A DNA stretch of 9,490 nt from Nitrososphaerales archaeon TH5895 (GCA_014523695.1 JAATVS010000003.1:1-9490), one strand, 5' to 3'. Counted from the first letter of the stretch, positions 1 through 6,202 are shown. Notes: a model not told the origin generated them from the letters alone. Program-made: numbers and translations.

Positions 1-305
1 AGGACTTTGTTGACATAGGTTTATTGTTACGGGGAGAATTTACGATGTCCTCTTTCCTAAGTATTCTGGAAAACTGGTCAAGAATTTCAGATATCCCTTA
101 CAGAGCCGAAGAGATTGACAATACTCAAAAGATCATAATTGAACATAATATGGGGGCAAAGTACTCTTATTTATACAAGGAGATTTACAGGCTTTTGTTG
201 GAGGATTCTTTTGAAACAAAGGCGAAGTTTGATATTACGGATAACACTATCGTTCTAACTTTCGATCAGGAAGCTCGTCCGTTGGAAAAAGAGACTGAAT
301 GCTAA
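1..305 (+). CDS. C-terminal part of a larger protein, possibly a sensor/output module (5' end outside window)
   Basis: The reading frame is open from the left edge (first full codon at 3) to the TAA at 303-305, giving 100 residues. The residues before the first ATG (45) read as normal protein (DFVDIGLLLRGEFT), so I treat this as the 3' end of a longer gene. An alternative is a separate 86-residue protein starting at ATG 45, which has a purine-rich GGGGAG at 31-36, 8 bases upstream; this could be a ribosome site or simply coding sequence. The protein is soluble, with a likely helical start (SSFLSILENW), a segment IIIEHNMGAKYSYLYKEIY, and a strand-like TDNTIVLTF near the end. That middle pattern recalls, from memory, C-terminal output modules of thaumarchaeal MEDS/MetOD-type sensor proteins. 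The family call is tentative; that it is coding is fairly sure. Confidence 0.7.
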   Translation, partial: DFVDIGLLLRGEFTMSSFLSILENWSRISDIPYRAEEIDNTQKIIIEHNMGAKYSYLYKEIYRLLLEDSFETKAKFDITDNTIVLTFDQEARPLEKETEC

Positions 306-628
306 TACTAGTTAAGAGGAATTCCTAATGCGAGGTTTAGAATTGTTTTTCATGGAATGATAATTTGAATCCTGCTCGACATTATAGGGACATAGTTACA
401 CTAGCCATTATTGGTGATATGGAAGAAACACGGCTAGTAATTGAATTTAATTAGAATAATCTAGCGACCAATAATTGAGTCATCAAGTCGGATCAGACTG
501 ACCTACTCGCCATACCATTTATTTAGAAATGAGGCATTACCAGTTATGGGAGAACAAAACTGATCATTAAAAGAAAAGGAAATTTAACATGGTGAACTAT
601 TGTTATGCCTATCCATTGTTATTCGAAC
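306..628. other. Non-coding stretch between the left-edge gene and the LEA-like gene
   Basis: No convincing gene is seen here. A short open stretch on the plus strand (TTG at 365 to TAG at 452-454, 29 codons) has no promoter or ribosome site and is not called. A perfect 10-base palindrome AGGAATTCCT lies at 317-326, 12 bases past the stop codon of the first gene. The right end holds a T-rich tract, read on the minus strand, that probably serves the gene at 629-877. Confidence 0.5.
569..577 (-). terminator. T-rich termination tract after the LEA-like gene
   Basis: On the minus strand this reads TTTTCTTTT, about 52 bases past the stop codon of the 82-residue gene. Archaeal termination commonly occurs at U-rich tracts without a hairpin. 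This is a positional inference. Confidence 0.35.
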
Positions 629-877
629 TTAGTCAATTTTTTCCTTTACTTTCTCTTTATCGTATTCTGTTCCTAAATCTCTATCAGGATCCTTCACTTT
701 GTTAAATACAGCTTTTGTTCCTGCTTTCAATTTGTCTTTGGCATCCTTTGCACCTTCTTTTACCTCATGTCCAGCTTCTTTGACGTCATCTTTAACATCA
801 TCCTTTGTATCATCATGAGTATCCACTTCGTAGGTTGTTTCTTTCTTTACTTCATATTCGCCCATTTTGATCTTCAT
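629..877 (-). CDS. Small charged LEA-like protein with 11-residue (hendecad) repeats
   Basis: The 82-residue product is very hydrophilic, rich in K, D and E, with no signal peptide, membrane segment or cysteine, so it is probably cytosolic. Residues 29-61 form three in-register 11-residue units (29-39, 40-50, 51-61). Each starts with K, has K again at position 5, A or V at position 7, and V or L at position 11. This is the pattern of group 3 LEA proteins, which fold into amphipathic helices on drying and protect proteins or membranes; CsbD/YtxH-like stress proteins look similar. The ATG at 877 is preferred because a TATA-like box begins 27 bases upstream, implying a leaderless mRNA; ATG 865 (MGEYEVKKE) is an alternative. 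The gene is alone in its transcription unit. It is a real gene with good likelihood; the protective role is inferred from composition. Confidence 0.72.
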   Translation of the reverse strand: MKIKMGEYEVKKETTYEVDTHDDTKDDVKDDVKEAGHEVKEGAKDAKDKLKAGTKAVFNKVKDPDRDLGTEYDKEKVKEKID

Positions 878-896
878 TGAGTTTTACTCAACATTC

Positions 897-904
897 TATT
901 TATA
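897..904 (-). promoter_or_regulatory. TATA box of the LEA-like gene
   Basis: On the minus strand it reads TATAAATA, with its first base 27 bases before the ATG at 877. This spacing puts the predicted transcription start at or next to the start codon, so the mRNA is probably leaderless. Confidence 0.55.
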
Positions 905-984
905 GCTTGTAAAGTTAAGGGATTGAGAGCTCCATTGTATTTTGCAGCTTGATGCACGCACTGAAAAAGCTATTAATAATGCTA

Positions 985-992
985 TTATATTT
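985..992 (+). promoter_or_regulatory. TATA-like box of the secreted RskA-like gene
   Basis: TTATATTT sits 25 bases before ATG 1010 and 34 before ATG 1019. A start of transcription about 27 bases downstream of the box centre falls between or at these two codons. It argues against the TTG at 992, which would overlap the box itself. Confidence 0.45.
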
Positions 993-1009
993 TGTCTACT
1001 AAGATTAAG

Positions 1010-1531
1010 ATGCAAATAATGAACAACCTGTTTGAATCAAGAAAAATGCCTTATGTAGCCGTACTGACTTTAGCAGTAGCGGTAATGACATCTTTAACAT
1101 ATGAAATGGGAAGCCAAATGGAGCAAAACGTGTTTGCTCAGAATGGCTCTGGGGATAGTGCTCAATTGCAGACATCAAACGTGACCGGAGAACTTACCAA
1201 GCCAGCTGGTGGCAATCCATATGGCGGAGAGAAAACCGGGGATATCGCAATATCTTCAGATGGACATCAAACGAAGATAAAGGGATTAGTCAGCGCATCT
1301 CCTGCCGAGGGGAATGTTTATGAAGCATGGCTAGGTGATGCCGGTGGATCTGAATACAAACTTAGCCTGGGACAGCTCTTGGAAAATGGAACAATAGATG
1401 TAAGTCAACATATGGTCAATCCATTTACATACACTATATTCTTCATAACAGAAGAACCACAGGACGATGTGGATCCCAACTCAGCTGATGCCATAGCTGG
1501 TGTCCAACTAAAAGCTCCATTTGGACAATGA
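1010..1531 (+). CDS. Secreted or membrane-anchored protein with an RskA-like (anti-sigma-K C-terminal) domain
   Basis: The 173-residue protein starts with a short basic segment and one hydrophobic helix (about residues 14-31), followed by a likely signal peptidase site at FAQ|NGSG (after residue 44). The mature part has three N-glycosylation sequons (NGS 45, NVT 57, NGT 126). Residues 86-168 resemble the extracytoplasmic domain of RskA anti-sigma factors: a YEAWL strand, then LSLGQLLENGT, then ITEEPQDDVDPNSADAIAG, matching the family's 'Y-x-x-W-L ... LG ... G ... T-x-E-P ... P' order. Archaea have no sigma-70 factors and there is no cytoplasmic anti-sigma helix here, so the domain is probably a surface beta-sandwich with another role. 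ATG 1010 is chosen by TATA spacing; ATG 1019 is also possible. The gene is convergent with the phospholipase D gene. That it is secreted is fairly sure; the domain match is moderate. Confidence 0.72.
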   Translation: MQIMNNLFESRKMPYVAVLTLAVAVMTSLTYEMGSQMEQNVFAQNGSGDSAQLQTSNVTGELTKPAGGNPYGGEKTGDIAISSDGHQTKIKGLVSASPAEGNVYEAWLGDAGGSEYKLSLGQLLENGTIDVSQHMVNPFTYTIFFITEEPQDDVDPNSADAIAGVQLKAPFGQ

Positions 1532-1545
1532 TAGGGATTACGTCC

Positions 1546-1553
1546 TTCTTTTT
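1546..1553 (+). terminator. T-rich tract after the RskA-like gene
   Basis: TTCTTTTT lies 15 bases past the stop codon, before the convergent gene end at 1655. It is a typical archaeal-type U-rich termination site by position and composition. No strong hairpin precedes it. Confidence 0.4.
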
Positions 1554-1654
1554 ATTGCACAATCCTATTTACTATTTAAATTAAGAACAATATTGAACGT
1601 ATGGTCCTTGTGATCAATAAACTATATGCTAGATACAATCATGACCACAATTAT

Positions 1655-3448
1655 TCAAAATAGAGAAAATTTGCTTCCTCCTTTTGCCCCAGGATAGGGT
1701 GGCGGGAGGTTCATTTCCTCGAAGTTATAGTAATAGATATGGCCCATAATGTTACCCTTATTTGAAACGCTTGAGCCGTTATGATCCGCTATCTTCTTCC
1801 AGATGTTGAATCCGCTATCAAAGTCCTCAATATTTGTGTAGTTACCATACGATGAAGACTCCAATTCTCGTCGTTGTGGCCCCATTTTTTGGAGGCGGTT
1901 CACTTGATGTTTATTGGTCGAATATTTCGTCTTTTCAAGTAATCCTAAATGTTCGCACCAAAGTCGTGTCCTCAGCTCCTTAGACAATTGACCAGAAGTG
2001 ATTCCAATATTAACCTCAGTTGAATCTTTGAATCCATTCTTATCCGTATTTGCTGATCCAATCGTAATCCATTTGTCATCCACTATCAAAAGCTTTGAAT
2101 GCACGTATACTTGACGCAGTTTTTTGGTTTTTTTATCTTGACTGATTAAGGAATAAGTTCCGACTCTTTTTCCTGAGTCTCCTGCATCCCTTATCCGTTT
2201 CAAGTGTTTGTTAACATCATTTACACTAGTCTTTGATAATATGCTGCCTACTAAACCTGGTAGATTCGGTTCCATGGGACCAAGTATGATAACTCTTAGG
2301 CCTTTCTGTTCTTCCAGTCTCTTGCAAAGAATCCTTGTAATGAACTCATTCTGAAATGGAAACTGGTTTTCAATATAAATTATCGCCTTTGCTTTTCGGA
2401 TAGTATTCGTATACCAAGCCAAAATGCCTCCATCCTTATCATTTCCTTCCCATGTCCGTAATGCAACTATTTTAGTATCTCCTTTTTCAGACATAAATTT
2501 AGCCGGTTTAAGATTCATGGCTCGGATCTTTTTTTCATCTTTGACTTCGTGGTACGCCCACCGCTGATTGAAATGATAAGCCAAATCCCACACAACTGGA
2601 CCTTTTATCATAGCATGTAAGTCATGCCACGGCTCGGAATCCTGGTCTCTATGCGGATCATTATAATAGTGTTTACGAGTATCCCATTTCCCTCTGGATA
2701 AATCAAATCCTCCGCAGAACCCTATCTTATTATCTACTACAATTATTTTTTCATGGTGGGCAGAAGACAGAGTGGGTGAAGTATTATCTATCTTAACAAT
2801 CAGATTTCGTTCTATTCCGTATCTTATCGCTAATTTATTCAATACCTCGACCTCATCGGCTCTCCCATCAAGTCCTCTTTCATCAGCCCCTGGCAAGATG
2901 CGCAGCGGCAGCCGTGGCTGCCAGACAATAATTCTGACTATCGCCCCCTTCCTAGCCTTCTCAATAATCAGCTCTTGGAATCGTTTATACGATTTCCTGT
3001 GTATAGGATGTTGCCATACTCTACTCGAATCAGATATAGCAAATAATGCATCTTGACCACTTTCTGCAGAGCTAGGAAGTGATGAAGTATTACTCTGGTC
3101 TTGCTGTGGAATTTCCGAGTCAACGACATCCTCCCTCTTGATACGCCTGGAGGATTTCGAATTGGAAAGGCGGGAATTTCTGTCGATAATACCTGTACCA
3201 AATTTACCCCTACCCACTTTATCGGTGTTAATGCCGCCTTTTCGAACAAAATTCAGAGAAGGATCAAGGTCATAGCCGGCTATGTGAATAAAATTCTTAG
3301 CTTGTGAGATGGCATCATAAATAAGTTCGAACGTTTCCTCGCCGTCGATAGTGAAGATTATGTTGTTGCCATACGTGATTTCTCCGAAACGCTTTCTCTC
3401 CATGCCCGTAGACATATATCGCTTCTTTACACCACGTTTAGCTAACAA
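1655..3448 (-). CDS. Phospholipase D family protein with eukaryote-like motifs
   Basis: The 597-residue protein has two HKD catalytic motifs, H232-x-K234-x4-D239 (within SSAHHEKIIVVDN) and H450-x-K452-x4-D457 (YVHSKLLIVDD), the second followed by GSANTDKNG (464-472). Each histidine is expected to act in phosphodiester hydrolysis or transfer of a lipid headgroup. Flanking blocks follow eukaryotic PLD order: FCGGFDLSRGKWD after HKD1, PWHDLHAMIKGPVVWDLAYHFNQRW-type spacing (273-297), and IYIENQFPF (357-365) before HKD2. There is no PX, PH or C2 domain and no signal peptide, so it is probably cytosolic or peripheral on the membrane. Residues about 72-145 are a hydrophilic S/R/K/Q-rich insertion of likely disorder. 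Start: TTG 3448 is 10 bases past the transcription start predicted from a weak TATA; ATG 3415 (MSTGMERKR) is an equally reasonable start. The catalytic fold is sure; the substrate is unknown. Confidence 0.93.
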   Translation of the reverse strand: MLAKRGVKKRYMSTGMERKRFGEITYGNNIIFTIDGEETFELIYDAISQAKNFIHIAGYDLDPSLNFVRKGGINTDKVGRGKFGTGIIDRNSRLSNSKSSRRIKREDVVDSEIPQQDQSNTSSLPSSAESGQDALFAISDSSRVWQHPIHRKSYKRFQELIIEKARKGAIVRIIVWQPRLPLRILPGADERGLDGRADEVEVLNKLAIRYGIERNLIVKIDNTSPTLSSAHHEKIIVVDNKIGFCGGFDLSRGKWDTRKHYYNDPHRDQDSEPWHDLHAMIKGPVVWDLAYHFNQRWAYHEVKDEKKIRAMNLKPAKFMSEKGDTKIVALRTWEGNDKDGGILAWYTNTIRKAKAIIYIENQFPFQNEFITRILCKRLEEQKGLRVIILGPMEPNLPGLVGSILSKTSVNDVNKHLKRIRDAGDSGKRVGTYSLISQDKKTKKLRQVYVHSKLLIVDDKWITIGSANTDKNGFKDSTEVNIGITSGQLSKELRTRLWCEHLGLLEKTKYSTNKHQVNRLQKMGPQRRELESSSYGNYTNIEDFDSGFNIWKKIADHNGSSVSNKGNIMGHIYYYNFEEMNLPPPYPGAKGGSKFSLF

Positions 3449-3482
3449 ATTTTTGTTACCTTCATGGATTGTATCCCGTCCA

Positions 3483-3488
3483 GTATAA
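3483..3488 (-). promoter_or_regulatory. Weak TATA-like box upstream of the phospholipase D gene
   Basis: The minus strand reads TTATAC here. A start about 27 bases downstream falls near 3459, giving a leader of about 10 bases to TTG 3448 or about 44 bases to ATG 3415. The match is weak, so this only mildly favours the TTG. Confidence 0.25.
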
Positions 3489-3703
3489 GACAGCCATTAT
3501 CATTTCAAGAATAAATACTCTTGTCATTTCTCTGAATGGCCTTACTTCAAGGGCTTATTCACCCTGCATACATATTAGGTTTGATACAAACTCTTTTTTA
3601 TCAGTCATCTTGACGTCTGGCTATTCCATAAATTCATAAATTAAGCTAGTACCGATCCTCCATCAGAATGAAGTGGGAATCAATAGTTTTAACGGAGGAA
3701 AAT

Positions 3704-3710
3704 AAAAAAA
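3704..3710 (-). terminator. T7 termination tract after the sequon-repeat gene
   Basis: Seven A residues on the plus strand give a T7 run on the minus strand, 26 bases past the stop codon of the 106-residue gene. Composition and distance fit archaeal U-tract termination. Confidence 0.45.
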
Positions 3711-3736
3711 GATTGTTTCGCTAGCGTATTGAGAGA

Positions 3737-4057
3737 TTATTGGCCCTGATTTTCTCCACCTTGATTAAAGAACTCTTGTACTCCTTTAAGGGCTTCTCCT
3801 GTTTTATTTCCCACTGCCTGTAAACCCTCGCCAGTTTTATTTCCAGCAGTCTGTAATGCTTCACCTGTCTGGTTTCCAGCAGTCTGCATAGCTTCACCTG
3901 TCTGGTTTCCAGCAGTCTGGTTTCCAGCAGTCCGGTTTCCACCACTCTGATTCGATCCCTGTGCGAACAAAGGATCTGACACGAACATAACCGAAAGGAG
4001 GCCTGACAACACCAGAGCGACGCCTATCGTACTATATTTCACTTTACTTGAGACCAT
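3737..4057 (-). CDS. Secreted repeat protein with seven regularly spaced N-glycosylation sequons
   Basis: The 106-residue product has a signal peptide: basic start (MVSSKVKYS), hydrophobic core (about 11-26) and a likely cleavage site at FAQ|GSN (after residue 33). The mature part is low in complexity, rich in N, G, T, Q and A, and free of cysteine. Sequons N-x-S/T occur at N36, N41, N46, N51, N62, N73 and N84, so the spacing is 5, 5, 5, 11, 11, 11 residues. The last four lie in 11-residue units of the form GN[Q/K]TGEA[M/L]QTA (50-93). This recalls LEA 11-mer repeats, but with a glycan acceptor in each unit. The tail has EFFNQGGENQGQ. It is probably exported and, if archaeal oligosaccharyltransferase (AglB) acts on it, densely glycosylated. 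ATG 4057 fits a TATA box upstream. Function unknown; possibly surface protection or adhesion. Confidence 0.8.
   Translation of the reverse strand: MVSSKVKYSTIGVALVLSGLLSVMFVSDPLFAQGSNQSGGNRTAGNQTAGNQTGEAMQTAGNQTGEALQTAGNKTGEGLQAVGNKTGEALKGVQEFFNQGGENQGQ
3779..3910 (-). repeat. Four 33-base tandem repeats inside the sequon-repeat gene
   Basis: The stretch encodes residues 50-93 as four units of 11 codons. Units 1 and 2 are the most alike; units 3 and 4 change Q to K in the sequon. Just upstream in the gene (3911-3940) are two 15-base units encoding GNRTA and GNQTA. In the DNA, copies of CAGCAGTCTG and GGTTTCCAGCAGTC recur. The near identity suggests recent duplication by slippage or recombination. 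Confidence 0.85.
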
Positions 4058-4090
4058 GTTACGATCAATTACATAACTAATCTTGCTACT

Positions 4091-4096
4091 CTATAA
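4091..4096 (-). promoter_or_regulatory. TATA-like box of the sequon-repeat gene
   Basis: The minus strand reads TTATAG within GATTATAG. The predicted transcription start is near 4067, leaving a leader of about 10 bases before ATG 4057. Confidence 0.4.
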
Positions 4097-4432
4097 TCTT
4101 TTCTTTTCGAATGATCATCCTTAACAATTTTTTTTTAACTAATCTTACATTTCTTTCGCGAAGGGACATGATACGATGAAAAACACATTTGGATAATTAG
4201 TATTATAACACTTATTTATTTTGTTAATTGATCCATGCTAATTGAGTTCCATTGTGCCCAAAACTCCATCGGTTTTTCATAACGGCTTGAAGTAGTATTC
4301 TACCATCTAACAATTTGTATAGCCTCGGAGCTTATGACTAATCGTTACTAATTCATATTTGTCGAAAATAAAGATCTCGTCCTAGAGCAAAAATATGCTT
4401 CCACGATCTTTCCTTTATAGTTAGTGTTCTCT

Positions 4433-4438
4433 AAAAAA
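4433..4438 (-). terminator. T6 tract after the single-domain PRC-barrel gene
   Basis: The run of six A residues on the plus strand is a T6 run on the minus strand, about 55 bases past the stop codon of the gene ending at 4493. This is a positional inference only. Confidence 0.3.
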
Positions 4439-4492
4439 TTGTGGCGAATAATTCCAACCCCTTAGTAAGTTCTGTTTCATCAATATGAGAGA

Positions 4493-4912
4493 TCATTTAT
4501 AGTCTCTGATGTTTTCATAATTCTCGACCATACGAATGCTATCATCGAGATCTGACTTATTTTTTCGATCTTTTCCCGCAGGAGAGCCTCTAAATGTTTC
4601 AAAGTCTTTCGCGTATTGTTCAGTTGACGGGGCTTCGTTAACCTCTCCTTCTTTTTCTCCATATTTGAATCGGTCAAGAACCTCTTGTTCGCTTATTAGG
4701 AGCCACAGTATGCGACCGTCAAATGCATCTCCTACATATTTTGGGATCCAGATGCTGTCCTTTCTTAATGTCCCCTTTTCTACTCTCACGTAGTTCTGTG
4801 AAAACTCTTTGATCTCGCCTAATTCCTTTCCGTCATTCGTTTTTACTTTTTTTCCTTTGAGGACATCCCATAGTACGGTCGGCCCCCCTCCACTGCTAGT
4901 GCTTGAAGACAT
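4493..4912 (-). CDS. Single-domain PRC-barrel-like protein
   Basis: The 139-residue protein has one PRC-barrel-like domain at about residues 13-83: VLWDVLKGKKVKTNDGKELGEI, then a strand pair around YVRVEKG, then IWIPKYVGDAFDG and a final strand before EQEVLDRF. The same blocks (W-x-x-V-x-x-K-x-VK-x-x-D, IG/LG-x-I, IPK, D-G) recur in each repeat of the neighbouring divergent gene, so the two are paralogues. PRC-barrels are small beta-barrels found in photosynthetic reaction centre H subunits, RimM and archaeal CdvA, often as interaction modules. The N-terminal S/G-rich segment (2-10) and the charged C-terminal tail (84-139) are probably flexible. An in-frame ATG at 4954 exists, but the TATA box at 4966-4972 puts the transcription start near 4945, so ATG 4912 is preferred. 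No membrane segment. Exact role unknown. Confidence 0.8.
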   Translation of the reverse strand: MSSSTSSGGGPTVLWDVLKGKKVKTNDGKELGEIKEFSQNYVRVEKGTLRKDSIWIPKYVGDAFDGRILWLLISEQEVLDRFKYGEKEGEVNEAPSTEQYAKDFETFRGSPAGKDRKNKSDLDDSIRMVENYENIRDYK

Positions 4913-4965
4913 ATTTAGACTATATAGTGCATAATAGAACAAAAAGGTATTCATTTAACAAATCG

Positions 4966-4972
4966 TTTTATA
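4966..4972 (-). promoter_or_regulatory. TATA box of the single-domain PRC-barrel gene
   Basis: The minus strand reads TATAAAA. The predicted transcription start near 4945 lies downstream of the ATG at 4954 and so excludes it as the start. The leader to ATG 4912 would be about 33 bases. Confidence 0.5.
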
Positions 4973-5005
4973 CACAGTTTATGCAAAGCGATATATCTTT
5001 TGTTG

Positions 5006-5012
5006 TATAAAA
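5006..5012 (+). promoter_or_regulatory. TATA box of the triple PRC-barrel gene
   Basis: TATAAAA starts 25 bases before the TTG at 5031. With the box at 4966-4972 on the other strand it forms a compact divergent promoter of two identical heptamers about 40 bases apart. It implies a leaderless or near-leaderless transcript. Confidence 0.55.
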
Positions 5013-5030
5013 GCACAATAGCAAACAGAA

Positions 5031-6083
5031 TTGGGAATTGATGTTATTTCTTGGGATACGGTTATCGATAAGAAAGTAAAATCGAGTGATGATCAGGATC
5101 TTGGTAAAGTACATACTATCACCAAGGACTTTGTGCAGACAAAAGAAGGATTGGTTTCGAAGAAGTATTATTTTATACCTAAGTATTATGTACAGGGTTA
5201 CGACGGTGAACACGTCTGGATTTCTTTGACAAAAAATGAGGTCAAGACCAAATTTGAGAGGGATAATGCTCCGACTGATTTGAAGGACTTTTTGCCCCAG
5301 GGTTACGACGAGAAACGAAGTGCCACGATTAGAGATTTCCCTGAATTCGAAAATCAGGTCCCGTCATTTTCTCCCGTTAACAAAGGTCAAGCTGGTAGTA
5401 TGATCCAGAAAGACAAACTTGTGATGCCTTGGGAGGATGTTATTGGCAAAAAGGTAAAATCCATAGATGAGCACGAAATAGGCGAAATTAAAAGTGTATT
5501 CTCTTCATTCATTGAAGTTGAAGAAGGTTTGCTTCGAAAGGACCGTTACTATATTCCAAAATATTATGTCGAAGGTTATGACAATGAAGAGCATGTAGTC
5601 ACTTCTCTTACCAAAGAAAATATAAAAGAGAAATATCAACGTAATGGTCCACCACTAGAGTCAGAGTTGGACACACAAGAGTATCTCCAGAGGAAGCAAG
5701 CTCAAGATGAAAAACACCCACAGGTCTTTGTAAACGGAATTCCGTTTATGGCGAAAGAACCTGGTGTACAGTTGGAAAGCAAGAAAACTGGACAAACCCT
5801 GAATATTCCATGGGAAGAAGTCATCTTTAAAAGAGTAAAAACATCTGACGAAGTGGATATTGGAGATATAGAAACGGTCGCAAATGAATACATAGTTGTA
5901 AGAGAAGGTGTAGGTAAAATACGTCGCTACTATATACCGAAAGCGCACATAAACAATTACGATGGCAGTGCTCTTTATGTAGCAGTACCTGCTGGATTAG
6001 TCAGTGCGAAGTTCGAACGAGAGTCTCCTCCAACACCAGAAGAAGTAAAAATGCTGTCAGAAGACAGACAAAATGTTTCTTAA
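5031..6083 (+). CDS. Triple tandem PRC-barrel-like protein
   Basis: The 350-residue protein holds three copies of a PRC-barrel-like domain at about 5-80, 131-207 and 258-334. Each begins with a W at a fixed place (W8, W134, W261; spacing 126-127), then VI-x-K-x-VK-[ST]-x-D, [LI]G-[KED]-[VI], an EG turn, a [YF]-[IF]-IPK block, a YD, and a closing basic helix. Linkers of about 50 residues are charged and proline-rich. There is no signal peptide or membrane segment. Start: a TAG lies in frame at 5019-5021, there is no in-frame ATG before residue 124, and domain 1 begins at residue 5, so TTG 5031 is effectively forced; the nearby ATG at 5041 is out of frame. It is divergent from a single-domain paralogue, so the pair may arise from gene and domain duplication and may act together. 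Biochemical role unknown. Confidence 0.85.
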   Translation: MGIDVISWDTVIDKKVKSSDDQDLGKVHTITKDFVQTKEGLVSKKYYFIPKYYVQGYDGEHVWISLTKNEVKTKFERDNAPTDLKDFLPQGYDEKRSATIRDFPEFENQVPSFSPVNKGQAGSMIQKDKLVMPWEDVIGKKVKSIDEHEIGEIKSVFSSFIEVEEGLLRKDRYYIPKYYVEGYDNEEHVVTSLTKENIKEKYQRNGPPLESELDTQEYLQRKQAQDEKHPQVFVNGIPFMAKEPGVQLESKKTGQTLNIPWEEVIFKRVKTSDEVDIGDIETVANEYIVVREGVGKIRRYYIPKAHINNYDGSALYVAVPAGLVSAKFERESPPTPEEVKMLSEDRQNVS

Positions 6084-6202
6084 GTCAAGAAATAAACCTG
6101 TGGCGAGCTCAGAGTAAGTCCCGTTTTGAATTTTGAGAGCTGACAATAATCGAAAGTAGCTGGCACAAGAAAAGAGTTCGTTATGTACTATGTACTGACT
6201 AT

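Larger units (their letters stand above)
3449..3736. other. Intergenic stretch between the phospholipase D gene and the sequon-repeat gene
   Basis: No convincing gene is present. A 17-codon minus-strand frame (ATG at 3608, stop TAA at 3555-3557, beginning MTDKKEFVSNL) and an 18-codon plus-strand frame (ATG at 3668, TAG at 3722-3724) are too short to call. The stretch holds the likely promoter of the phospholipase D gene at its left and a T-run (minus strand) at its right. Confidence 0.4.
4058..4492. other. Intergenic stretch between the sequon-repeat and single-PRC genes
   Basis: The 435 bases are AT-rich with no convincing coding frame, tRNA or long repeat. Read on the minus strand, the left end holds the promoter of the repeat-protein gene and the right end a T6 tract after the PRC-barrel gene. 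The middle, about 4100-4430, holds nothing I can name. Confidence 0.4.

Noticed and set aside
365..454. Plus-strand 29-codon frame starting at TTG.
   Set aside because: Too short, no promoter or ribosome site, no recognisable motif.
2772..3307. Several plus- and minus-strand frames of 68-94 codons.
   Set aside because: All lie inside the phospholipase D gene, whose motifs are intact, and are shadows of it.
3555..3608. Minus-strand 17-codon frame beginning MTDKKEFVSNL.
   Set aside because: Protein-like but very short; a weak TATA-like sequence upstream is not enough.
3721..3945. Minus-strand 74-codon frame rich in LLETRQVK repeats.
   Set aside because: It is the shifted-frame reading of the 33-base repeats of the sequon-repeat gene, which has a signal peptide and better start.
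5661..5948. Minus-strand frames of 63 and 95 codons.
   Set aside because: They lie opposite the conserved second and third PRC-barrel domains and show no independent support.
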